64,000 nucleotides of DNA from Mesotoga infera (GTDB lineage Bacteria > Thermotogota > Thermotogae > Petrotogales > Kosmotogaceae): NCBI RefSeq assembly GCF_900157305.1, contig NZ_LS974202.1:2666001-2730000 (forward strand). Direction: 5' to 3'. This document shows, in pieces, positions 36,343 through 44,581 of this stretch. A program made the translations under genes and the position numbers. Within the stretch, counting starts at the first letter, position 1, and every line of letters begins with the position of its first letter. Under the pieces are notes generated by a model, which was given only the letters and a program-made list of their open reading frames with translations, had not been told where the DNA came from and ran no database searches.

Positions 36343-38460
36343 CTACTTCTTTTCATCGGGTGATTGTTGGTATGATTTATAGATATCGGCAAACATTCTC
36401 GCGACAACCGAAATCGAATACCTTCTATACACAGTCCTGCTGCCGTTTTCGGCAATCATTTTCATTTTACGCAGTGATAGGTCTTTGTCCAGAAGTATTT
36501 TGACCAGGTCCCTTCCGAGGGTTTCTTCAGAGGTGGTATCGATGAGGAATCCATTCAAACCGTGCTTTATATACTCTTTCACGCCACCTCTGCGTGGGGC
36601 TATCGCCAAAAAACCGGCGGACATGGCTTCAAGAATCGCTATGCCGAACTCCTCCTTGTAAGAGGGCGCTACATAAACCGGTGGTCGTGGACTTTGAGAG
36701 ATCGCAATATCGTTTTCGAGACAGCGCACGTAATCGTTTTCCATAGCCGGGAGATGACAGAACCCCGCTGAAATCAAGGGGGATTTACGAATGTACTCCT
36801 CAATTTTTCTCAGTTCTCCGGCCTCAATTTCATCGGGGTTTTCTATACTACCTCCCACGATGACGAGGTTGTATCTGTTGAAGAGCGGGGATTCTCCCCA
36901 GGCTTTAAGAAGTTTAAACTGCCCTTTTAGCGGATCCATTCTCCCCACCGTGAAAATAATGGGCAGATTTTTTCTATTGCGGTCGATGTGGTACTTTCTC
37001 TCCATCTCGAACAGCGAATCGTATCCAATATATCTCTGGCGCATTTCGGATGGACATTCATCTCTTAAGGATATTCCTTCCGGCACCATGTTCAACTTAC
37101 AGCGTAGATTCTCTCTTATCAGCGGCGGATAGTAAGAAATCAGCTGATGTTCGTTCCGGCTTGCTCCGATTCCTATCAAACTATCACACTCTCTCAGCAT
37201 TCTCCAGGAGATCTGGACCCGAGAAGTGTCTTCCATAACTCTATCGATTCCGGCTTCAAGCAGAGCCCCTCCACCACCGGAAAACCTTCTTTGAGGATCG
37301 GCCGTTAATGTGAAGTGAGTCTTTATTCCTCTGAGTTTTGCAAGTTTCATCATAGACAGCGAAGCGTAATCCGAAAATCTCATATGAAAATATGCTGGAG
37401 AGATTCCAGCTATCGAAAGAATGTCGTCCATCGTCGAAGCTAGCGGCCATTGATAACCGCTGAAGTGAGCGGCTTTAAGTTTCTGATAACCATAAAGCGG
37501 AAAGTAGATGAACAAGTGGCCGTCTTTCTCGACCCTATCTAGCTTGAAATGTTCATCCAGCTCTGTTTCTTCGACGGGGATAACTGTAATAACGCTATCC
37601 AAAACACCGGCAAGTTCGTTCCCAAGAGTTCTGAGAAAAGTCCCGATTCCGCCACTGGAGCCCCGACCGGATTTGAAAGGATCTCCATGAAAAGAGAACT
37701 GGACCAGCGATCCGACGGCAGTGTAAACGCCTTTTAACTTTTCTAGAGAATGGTAAAGTCCGTTCGCCCAATTGAACCGGCATTTCGAAAGGAACTCCGG
37801 AATGATCCCCCGTCTGACCGCTTTGAGTATGGCTTTCATCGAGAGAAGAGGATCGGAAAGGCTGGAACGCTTTAGATATTCCGACCAGTTTGCGTTGCGA
37901 GAATCGAGGTAATCCAGTGCCAGAGCCCCTCTATTTCCCCCTTTCATGAGTTCCTCTTCCAGATCTCCCGCAAACTCGAGATCATCACCTTTCAACATGG
38001 ACGATTCGAGCAAGAAGGAGGAATTGGTTTTGCGTTCTTTAAACTCAACGGTTTCCAGTAGCAACTCATCCATTTCGAGGTTCGTTCCGAAGAGGACGTC
38101 GAGGGTTTCGACCGGAAGTGTTCTGCCACTTCTCGCCATTCCGCGCAGGAGAGCAGTTACTGCAAGCCTTTCCGATTCAGGATTAATGATGAATTTGGAA
38201 AGTCCTTCAGCAGGGAGAATCTCGCCCAGACGAATGAATGCAAGAACTCTGATATGGGCGTTGTGGGATCTTCCAATCTCGAACAACCTGGAAGCGTTCG
38301 TTATCTCACCCGTGAGATACTCGAGGGCTGAGAAATCGTCCTCAACGAGTTCAAATCTCTTCAGAGCCTTTACTGCATCTTCCAGAGAGATTTTGGATCT
38401 ATCGACCTTCGAAGCTATTTCTTCGAGATTTTCTGTGAACCTGCCATCGTCATATTTCAC
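36343..38460 (-). CDS. Large GT4-type glycosyltransferase with helical N-terminus
   Basis: A 705-residue protein. The C-terminal part (from about residue 240) is a GT-B glycosyltransferase of the GT4 group: a glycine-rich SGRGSSGGIGTFLRTLG acceptor loop, FTVGRMDPLKGQ, and the nucleotide-sugar site PSYKEEFGIAILEAMSAG followed by GGVKEYI. This pattern resembles sucrose-phosphate-synthase-like enzymes. The first 230 residues are helical repeats resembling HEAT repeats. The open frame begins at 38505, but GGAGGT lies 5 bases before the GTG at 38460. Donor and product are unknown; a compatible-solute or storage sugar is possible. It is monocistronic. Confidence 0.78.
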   Translation of the reverse strand: MKYDDGRFTENLEEIASKVDRSKISLEDAVKALKRFELVEDDFSALEYLTGEITNASRLFEIGRSHNAHIRVLAFIRLGEILPAEGLSKFIINPESERLAVTALLRGMARSGRTLPVETLDVLFGTNLEMDELLLETVEFKERKTNSSFLLESSMLKGDDLEFAGDLEEELMKGGNRGALALDYLDSRNANWSEYLKRSSLSDPLLSMKAILKAVRRGIIPEFLSKCRFNWANGLYHSLEKLKGVYTAVGSLVQFSFHGDPFKSGRGSSGGIGTFLRTLGNELAGVLDSVITVIPVEETELDEHFKLDRVEKDGHLFIYFPLYGYQKLKAAHFSGYQWPLASTMDDILSIAGISPAYFHMRFSDYASLSMMKLAKLRGIKTHFTLTADPQRRFSGGGGALLEAGIDRVMEDTSRVQISWRMLRECDSLIGIGASRNEHQLISYYPPLIRENLRCKLNMVPEGISLRDECPSEMRQRYIGYDSLFEMERKYHIDRNRKNLPIIFTVGRMDPLKGQFKLLKAWGESPLFNRYNLVIVGGSIENPDEIEAGELRKIEEYIRKSPLISAGFCHLPAMENDYVRCLENDIAISQSPRPPVYVAPSYKEEFGIAILEAMSAGFLAIAPRRGGVKEYIKHGLNGFLIDTTSEETLGRDLVKILLDKDLSLRKMKMIAENGSRTVYRRYSISVVARMFADIYKSYQQSPDEKK

Positions 38461-38546
38461 GGAACACCTCCGAATAGATGATAATAGGCCCACATAGGAA
38501 ATCATCTGTAGCCAGCCGTTGAGATGCTTCTAAGAAGGCCTAATGC

Positions 38547-40961
38547 TCACCATTCTTTTTTCGCCTTTCTGAAAGCCAGGTCGAGCGCGTAAGGCCACTC
38601 CCAAAAATCTGTCTCTCCCCTTTCCTTCGCGCGCAGGGCTTTGAAAACCCTTTCCCTGCTAAGCGGGTAACTGTGTATCCTTATGCCGGTGGCGTTGAAA
38701 AGGGCGTTGTTTGTGGCGGGGGCCGGCGCGATCATTGAATGCTCCCCGACTCCACGGTTACCGTATGGAGAGAGCTCTTCAGGTGTCTCTTCCCAGAAGG
38801 CTTCTATCTCGGCAGGCGCATCCTTGAAAGTCGCTATTTTATAATCGGTAAAATCGGGGGTTAACAATTTTCCATTTTCATCGTAGGCCATGGCTTCCAT
38901 AAGGCAGGCCGAAAGCCCCTGCACAGTTCCACCTTCTATCTGGCCGCGTACATTGATCGGGGTTATCGCCTTTCCCACATCGTAACCTGCAACCGCTCTG
39001 TTTATTGCTATCTTTCCGGTTCCAGGATCGACTTCCATATCCACACCGATAGCTCCGAGCGTGAAGTGTACCACGCTCTTGGCCGATTGGCCGGTATCGG
39101 TGTCGGGATAGATTATGTCTGGAGGCGTAAATGAACCAGTACCTATAATTGGACCACCTTTTAAAACACCGTCGGGCATTTTGAAACCGTTCTGGACTCT
39201 TTCATCGATTCTTTCACTCTTCCCAAGTTTTCTGCATTTCACAACTCCGTATTCAATACTTATACTGTCCTCTGAAACCTGCCAGTATTCGGAAAATAAC
39301 GCTATGAGTTTTTCTCTCACATCGCACGCTGCACGCTTCACCGCCATTCCCATGGACCAACAGGAACGGCTAGCAACCGTTTGCCAATCATAGGGATGGC
39401 TCTGGGTGTCGGGGTAGTAAACCTTTATCCAGTCGTACGGTACGCCGAGTTCTTCCGAGACGATCTGCGCATAAGCGCTGTAAGTTCCCTGTCCCATATC
39501 CATAGTCGCCGCGAGGACTTCGACCGTTCCATCTCCGTTCAATTTCACTATGGCCGAAGAGGAAGCGTCCGCCGGAATAGCAGGGGCCTTTATCGCGAGG
39601 GCTATCCCCTTTCCCCTCTTCCAACCTTCCCTTACGGGCGGCTCTTTCTCTGAAATCTTCAGTTTAGCGGCAACTCTGTCGATGATTTTGTCGAGTGCGT
39701 GATCGTGCATAGGCATGCCTGTACATGTAGTCTGGCCTTTCTTTAGAAGGTTTTTCTTCCTGAACTCCACCGGATCGATGTGCAACTTGTCGGCGGCGAT
39801 ATCTATCACGACCTCGAGTGCGCTCATGAGTTCGGGAAGGCCGAATCCCCTATAAGCGCCCCCGAAGGGTTTGTTGGTGTAAACTGCGTAGCAGTCGGAC
39901 CAGACGTTTGGTATGTTGTATGCTCCCATTGATGTATAGCCGGCACTCCTGACGGGGTTGGCGCCGTACTCGGCTGAAATACCAGTGTCGAACCAGAAGG
40001 TATTGCGGATTGCCTGTATCAGGCCGTCATTATTAACTGCGAGTTCGATTTTGGCCACGAAGCCCTGTCGGACCCATGATGTGAGAAGCACTTCTTCTCT
40101 GGGTATGAAGAGCTTGACCGGTCTTCCCGCTATCTCCTTATCCATGGCAGCCGCAAGACAGAGAGCTTCGATCGTCATTCCGGCCTTTCCGCCAAAACCT
40201 CCGCCTATCGGAGGAGCTATGACTCTTATTTTATGGAGAGGATAGCCGATGCCTTTCGCGATTATATCCCTGACGGTAAAGGCCGACTGGGCCGATGTCC
40301 AGATCGTTATCTCGCCGGATGCGGGGTCTTGTTTGCAGATCGAGCACAGCGTTTCGAGAAAGCCGTGGGCTATCTGCGGACAGGTTACGGTCTCTTCGAA
40401 GATATGGTCTGCTTCCTCAAAGGCCTTTTCGACGTCGCCCTTTCTTATCCTGAACCAGTTGCCTATGTTCGTATTGGGTTGGGGTGTTATGAAATCCACG
40501 TGTTCATATTTGTGAAGTTCTGGATGTACGAGAACGGTGTTGGTCGTGGCTGCCTTCACCGGATCGAAGATAGCTTCTAGCTTTTTGTAATCTACCCTGA
40601 CACGCTTCACTGCTTCCCGTGCAGTATTTTCGTTTTCGGCCACTACCAGTGCCACCGGCTCTCCGCAGTATCTCGTTCTGCCGATAGCCATCGGTGTTCG
40701 ATCCTTGAGATAGAGACCGAAATGGTGGGGAAAATCCTCGCCGACTATAACTCTTACGACTCCGGGCATTTCGAGGGCCTTAGTGGTATCGATCGATAGT
40801 ATCTCGCCATGTGGAATGGATGAGCGAACGACGGCAGCATGAAGAAGCTCCGGTCCGAATCTTAGATCGTCGGTGAACTGAAGAGTACCTGCCGCCTTCT
40901 CAAGATCGAACTTTCTCGGCAACCATTTTCCAACGCCGGTACTGGTTTTTATATTCTTCAT
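38547..40961 (-). CDS. Molybdenum hydroxylase large subunit, xanthine dehydrogenase type
   Basis: The 804-residue catalytic subunit binds the molybdopterin cofactor. GGGFGGKAG near residue 250, the AYRGFG motif and GVGEHSMIAPA with the active-site Glu near residue 740 place it in the xanthine dehydrogenase/aldehyde oxidase family. CO dehydrogenases instead carry an AYRCSFR-type loop, which is absent. It would hydroxylate a carbon next to a ring nitrogen, or an aldehyde, with water as oxygen source. It is the last gene of a ten-gene operon, 1 base after the iron-sulfur subunit. The substrate cannot be assigned; purine-like rings are one option. Confidence 0.9.
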   Translation of the reverse strand: MKNIKTSTGVGKWLPRKFDLEKAAGTLQFTDDLRFGPELLHAAVVRSSIPHGEILSIDTTKALEMPGVVRVIVGEDFPHHFGLYLKDRTPMAIGRTRYCGEPVALVVAENENTAREAVKRVRVDYKKLEAIFDPVKAATTNTVLVHPELHKYEHVDFITPQPNTNIGNWFRIRKGDVEKAFEEADHIFEETVTCPQIAHGFLETLCSICKQDPASGEITIWTSAQSAFTVRDIIAKGIGYPLHKIRVIAPPIGGGFGGKAGMTIEALCLAAAMDKEIAGRPVKLFIPREEVLLTSWVRQGFVAKIELAVNNDGLIQAIRNTFWFDTGISAEYGANPVRSAGYTSMGAYNIPNVWSDCYAVYTNKPFGGAYRGFGLPELMSALEVVIDIAADKLHIDPVEFRKKNLLKKGQTTCTGMPMHDHALDKIIDRVAAKLKISEKEPPVREGWKRGKGIALAIKAPAIPADASSSAIVKLNGDGTVEVLAATMDMGQGTYSAYAQIVSEELGVPYDWIKVYYPDTQSHPYDWQTVASRSCWSMGMAVKRAACDVREKLIALFSEYWQVSEDSISIEYGVVKCRKLGKSERIDERVQNGFKMPDGVLKGGPIIGTGSFTPPDIIYPDTDTGQSAKSVVHFTLGAIGVDMEVDPGTGKIAINRAVAGYDVGKAITPINVRGQIEGGTVQGLSACLMEAMAYDENGKLLTPDFTDYKIATFKDAPAEIEAFWEETPEELSPYGNRGVGEHSMIAPAPATNNALFNATGIRIHSYPLSRERVFKALRAKERGETDFWEWPYALDLAFRKAKKEW

Positions 40962-40962
40962 A

Positions 40963-41451
40963 TCACTCGCCCCCTTCGCTTCTACCTGCCATGATCCGGG
41001 CGCTCTTCTTTATGGCTCTGACGATCGAGAGGTAACCTGTACACCTGCAGAGGTTGCCCGAAAGCGCCTCTTTTATCTCTTCTTCGATTGGAGAGGGATT
41101 CTTCAGCAGTAGAGCATAGGTTGTCATAATCATTCCTGGGGTGCAGTAACCGCACTGTATAGCTCCTTCGTCTATGAAAGATTGTTGTATGGGATGAAGT
41201 CTCCCATCTTTTATCAGTCCTTCGACGGTGAGGATATCTGCCCCTTCTGCTTCGGCCGCCAGGATGAGACAGGATTTCTCTGGTAGGCTGTTCATGATTA
41301 CGGTGCAGGCACCGCACTCTCCCTCTTCACAACCCCTCTTTAAGCTTGTGATGCCGTGCTCCCTGAGGGCGTTGAGAAGGGTGGTGTTGTCGCCGGCCAC
41401 GAGGAAAACGGGCCGACCGTTCAGAGTGAGCTGTATTTTTCTTTCTCTCAT
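40963..41451 (-). CDS. Molybdenum hydroxylase [2Fe-2S] subunit
   Basis: The 162-residue electron-transfer subunit has both iron-sulfur centres of the family: a plant-ferredoxin-type cluster in CEEGECGACTV with a further Cys in PEKSCLI, and the helical cluster domain with QCGYCTPGM and NLCRCTGY. It links the molybdenum site to the FAD subunit. The start overlaps the FAD gene stop by 4 bases. Confidence 0.95.
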   Translation of the reverse strand: MRERKIQLTLNGRPVFLVAGDNTTLLNALREHGITSLKRGCEEGECGACTVIMNSLPEKSCLILAAEAEGADILTVEGLIKDGRLHPIQQSFIDEGAIQCGYCTPGMIMTTYALLLKNPSPIEEEIKEALSGNLCRCTGYLSIVRAIKKSARIMAGRSEGGE

Positions 41452-42332
41452 GTTGGCCCTCCCCCTTCCAGCTGCTCTACACAGCTTTTTATAGCTCTGC
41501 GCGTGAGTTCTTCTACCATCGCCAGGCGGTACTCTCTGCTGGCCCTAACATCTGTAATGGGATTGACAGCCTCCATGGCCAGCTTCACCGCTCTATCGAC
41601 AATGTCACTATCCATTTTAGTCGTGCCGTTGAGTAGCCTTTCTGCCTCAATGGCTCTGACAGGGCGTGGCGAGACAGCACAGAATGAGATTCTGAACTCC
41701 CTGGTGACTTTTTCAAAAGCCGTACAACAAACTGCCGCCTGTGCTATGTCCAGGGCTTCACGACGACCGATCTTGAGGTAACATCCGGCCGATTTCCCCT
41801 CGGGCAAAGCGATCTTGATCGCCGTTACTATTTCATCGACAGCGAGAGCCATCTGCTTAGGGCCGGTTATGAAATCGTCGATTCTGAGCGTTCTATTACC
41901 CGAAGTGCCGGCAATCTCAACAACCGCCCCGTAACAGAGCAGGGGAGCTATTAAGTCTCCCGACGGAATGGCCGAGCACACGTTGCCGACGACCGTGGCC
42001 CTGTTTCTGATCAGAGGATCGGAATGGGCCAAACAGGCCTGTAAAAGCGCCGGCAATCGCTCTTTAACAGAAGGGTGAGAAGCCACCTCGTTCAGTGTTG
42101 CAAGAGCTTTTATCTCTATACATTCCTTCGATATCTCAATTCCCTTAAGCTGTTCTATCTTCGTTAGATCGATCACATAGTCGGGATTAACAAGCGATTT
42201 ATGGAGCCAGACAATCAAATCCGTTCCGCCGCTCTTCACCATGGCCCTTCCTCCAGCTTTTTTCAGGATACCCAAAGCTTCGGGGATGGATTGCGGCCGT
42301 TCTAGAATGAAATCTCGCATCGTTATCGCCAC
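41448..42332 (-). CDS. Molybdenum hydroxylase FAD subunit
   Basis: A 294-residue CoxM/XdhB-type flavoprotein. AMVKSGGTDLIVWLHKS is the pyrophosphate loop near residue 30, and TVVGNVCSAIPSGDLIAPLLCYGA carries the second FAD motif (family form is TxGGNL-S-PxxD). The C-terminal CO-dehydrogenase flavoprotein domain follows. It passes electrons from the iron-sulfur subunit to NAD or a ferredoxin. It lies 15 bases after the cyclase gene. Confidence 0.93.
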   Translation of the reverse strand: MAITMRDFILERPQSIPEALGILKKAGGRAMVKSGGTDLIVWLHKSLVNPDYVIDLTKIEQLKGIEISKECIEIKALATLNEVASHPSVKERLPALLQACLAHSDPLIRNRATVVGNVCSAIPSGDLIAPLLCYGAVVEIAGTSGNRTLRIDDFITGPKQMALAVDEIVTAIKIALPEGKSAGCYLKIGRREALDIAQAAVCCTAFEKVTREFRISFCAVSPRPVRAIEAERLLNGTTKMDSDIVDRAVKLAMEAVNPITDVRASREYRLAMVEELTRRAIKSCVEQLEGGGPT

Positions 42333-42347
42333 GCTTTCAATTAAAAT

Positions 42348-43139
42348 TTATTCCTCTTCGTCGAAAGCTACTATTCTACTTATGCATGACTCTCCACCCA
42401 CGAATCTCCAGGGAAAACAACCAATTATCATTCTCCTGTTGAGTATCTGGTCGATTTCTCCGCCGACGTTTTCGGCATGTATTATATCGTAGGGGAAGAG
42501 AAGTACGTGCATCAACTGGTAATCGTCCGGTGGGAAGATCTCATCAAGAGCCTTGCCGTATTTTTTACGGAAAAAGACGTCACATTCTTTAGCTTGAACG
42601 GGCATCCAGTCTCTAATCTTTGTGTTCATCGGATGATCAGCCGAACCGCAATCGACGCCAATCCACTTCAACTTCTTCTTTCTGCACCAATCGGCAAACT
42701 CTCTCGTTGGACCGGGATGCTTAATCATATAGCGCACTTCGTCGGCTTCCGGTTGATCGAAGGCGTATCTATGGTATCCCGTGTTGATGATCAATATATC
42801 TCCTTCCCTCACCTCGACCCGGTCCTCGATATCTTTGGAGGTATATATCCCGTAATCCTCCGCTATATCGGAGAGATCTACGATAACTCCAGGGGCAACG
42901 AGTTCGTTGAGCGGTATGCTCGCAATATCCCGACCGTGAGTACAGAAATGGAGCGATCCATCCAGGTGTGTTCCCACATGGTTTGAGTGCGTAAGAAGCT
43001 GACCATTGGCACCATTTGGCGCGAGCCTTTTGAAAAACTTAATCTGCAAAGGTTCGTAGGTAGGCCATGGAGGCGTCAGGTGGCTGATAGGTTGTGAGAG
43101 TTCGTAGATTCTGATTTTCTCCCAGTTTTTTAATTCCAT
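42348..43139 (-). CDS. Cyclase-family metal amidohydrolase
   Basis: The 263-residue enzyme belongs to the cyclase family (kynurenine formamidase, isatin hydrolase), manganese or zinc hydrolases of amide or lactam bonds. HVGTHLDGSLHF matches the metal motif HxGTHxDxxxH, and IINTGYHRYAF, GVDCGSADHPMNT and the C-terminal IIHAENVGGEID are in the usual order. It would open a cyclic amide or deformylate the hydroxylated ring product. The frame runs to 43196, but AAGGAGG precedes the ATG at 43139. It lies between AllG-like and FAD-subunit genes. Confidence 0.87.
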   Translation of the reverse strand: MELKNWEKIRIYELSQPISHLTPPWPTYEPLQIKFFKRLAPNGANGQLLTHSNHVGTHLDGSLHFCTHGRDIASIPLNELVAPGVIVDLSDIAEDYGIYTSKDIEDRVEVREGDILIINTGYHRYAFDQPEADEVRYMIKHPGPTREFADWCRKKKLKWIGVDCGSADHPMNTKIRDWMPVQAKECDVFFRKKYGKALDEIFPPDDYQLMHVLLFPYDIIHAENVGGEIDQILNRRMIIGCFPWRFVGGESCISRIVAFDEEE

Positions 43140-43155
43140 TAGCGGTTTTCCTCCT

Positions 43156-44409
43156 TTATAAATACCTGTCGGTAAAAGCATTTGCGGCCGACACAAAGGC
43201 CTTGGAAGGCATTCTTACTATGCCGGCGCCAACTTGTCCCTTGCCGGCTTCGCGATGGGCGGCTCCGGTGTCGAGAACAGGTGTGATACCGGTCTCCACA
43301 ACTTTTATTAGATCTATACCCGTTGGCGTTCCCCTAAAATTGAGAGAGGGAATCGTGAAGTTCCTGTTCTCACCAAGGCAGATCTCATACATCTCTCTTG
43401 TGTAGTTGATAGCATCCTGAGGCGTACCGCCGACGAACTGGACGATAGCGGGCGCGGCCGCCAGTGCGAACCCCCCGACTCCGTAGGTTTCCATTATCGC
43501 GCTGTCACCTATATCCCTGTTTACGTCGGCCCTGGTGAATCCCGGGAAAAGCAAAACGTCAGGTAGAGCTGCCTGGCAGGTGAACCATCGCCTTTCTAGA
43601 CCGGCTATTTGTATCCCGAAATCCGTTCCGTTTCTCGCCATAACGGTTACCATCGTAGAACCCTCGACGAAACCGATGCTGTCCAGCGAAACCTTGGCTG
43701 CAGCCATACCGGGATTGAGAAAGAAATGATCGTTGCCGGCCATGAAACGCATCACTTTCGCCAGAGAGGTGTTGTCGGTGGAGGATTCCACAAGATAAGG
43801 CGCGAGCGTTCGGATTAACAAGGAGGTAGCAGCCCGGTTTCTGTTATGAAGTTCGTCGCCCATATGAAGGGCCTGGGAGATAAGGCTTTTAAGATTGATT
43901 CCTCCGTTATCATTCACATAATGTTCCACGCCTGCCTTTAGCACGGGGAAAAGGATCTCTCTCATCCAGCGAAGCCTTTCGATTACCTCTTCGTCAAAGG
44001 CGCCCATTCTGAGGACTTTTCCCAGTCCTTCATTGAGGGTAGCGTAGCTCCTTTTGCCGCTTGAGCGGTCCTCTACAATCCATACGGGCATTCCGGGTGA
44101 TATTATTCCCGCCATCGGTCCAACTGCACCGTGATGGTGACATGGATCGAACACCACATTGTTTTCTTTCAAGTACTCTGCGGCCTTTTGGGGTGTGTCT
44201 GCCCAGCCTTCGTAGATGACTGCTCCTATCATGGCCCCCATCATAGGCCCCGACATCCTTTCCAGTTCTATCGGCGGTCCGGCATGTAGTATGGTGTTCT
44301 TCTCTATTCCGGGAATCACTTCACAGGCTATACCGAGATCCACTATATGTGGCTCGGCTTTTTGGAGTCTTTCAAATGCTATCTGATTGGCCTTTTCGAT
44401 ATCAAACAA
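43156..44409 (-). CDS. DUF1116 protein, AllG-like subunit
   Basis: About 417 residues of the DUF1116 family (E. coli YlbE/AllG), recognised by GPPIELERMSGPMMGA near residue 45, HHHGAVGPMAGI and the later MARNGTDFGIQIAG. In E. coli this protein is reported to be one subunit of the oxamate carbamoyltransferase formed with FdrA and YlbF. The frame begins at GTG 44418, but AGAGG lies 8 bases before a TTG at 44409, overlapping the stop of the small FdrA-C gene. The active chemistry here is inferred only from the neighbours. Confidence 0.85.
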   Translation of the reverse strand: MFDIEKANQIAFERLQKAEPHIVDLGIACEVIPGIEKNTILHAGPPIELERMSGPMMGAMIGAVIYEGWADTPQKAAEYLKENNVVFDPCHHHGAVGPMAGIISPGMPVWIVEDRSSGKRSYATLNEGLGKVLRMGAFDEEVIERLRWMREILFPVLKAGVEHYVNDNGGINLKSLISQALHMGDELHNRNRAATSLLIRTLAPYLVESSTDNTSLAKVMRFMAGNDHFFLNPGMAAAKVSLDSIGFVEGSTMVTVMARNGTDFGIQIAGLERRWFTCQAALPDVLLFPGFTRADVNRDIGDSAIMETYGVGGFALAAAPAIVQFVGGTPQDAINYTREMYEICLGENRNFTIPSLNFRGTPTGIDLIKVVETGITPVLDTGAAHREAGKGQVGAGIVRMPSKAFVSAANAFTDRYL

Positions 44410-44581
44410 AGTTACCACCTCTCAGCTTCTTCAATTTCCCGAGCAGTTCTTTGTCGGCCAATGGAGGCTTCCAATCGACCCAGACGGTAGGTACTTCACG
44501 GGCTTTAAGATCGATATAGAATTGCTCAATTCCAATGTTTATTACTTTTGGAACGTCTTTCAGCAGTTTTTTCAGACTCAT
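44402..44581 (-). CDS. Small protein equal to the C-terminal piece of FdrA
   Basis: A 59-residue reading frame below usual ORF-length cut-offs. Its ATG overlaps the fdrA stop as ATGA and its end overlaps the DUF1116 start. The sequence (VPKVINIGIEQFYIDL, VPTVWVDWKPP, LLGKLKKLR) matches in pattern the last 50 residues of E. coli FdrA as I recall them (VAVINIGLRSF, QWSPVAGG, LARLLERLQ). The upstream FdrA lacks this part. It is therefore likely a genuine separately translated subunit of the complex. Confidence 0.75.
   Translation of the reverse strand: MSLKKLLKDVPKVINIGIEQFYIDLKAREVPTVWVDWKPPLADKELLGKLKKLRGGNFV

Noticed and set aside
38547-42332. Aerobic-type CO dehydrogenase for the molybdenum hydroxylase
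   Set aside because: The large subunit has AYRGFG in place of the AYRCSFR loop with the copper-binding Cys of CO dehydrogenase, and the neighbours are amide and carbamoyl enzymes.
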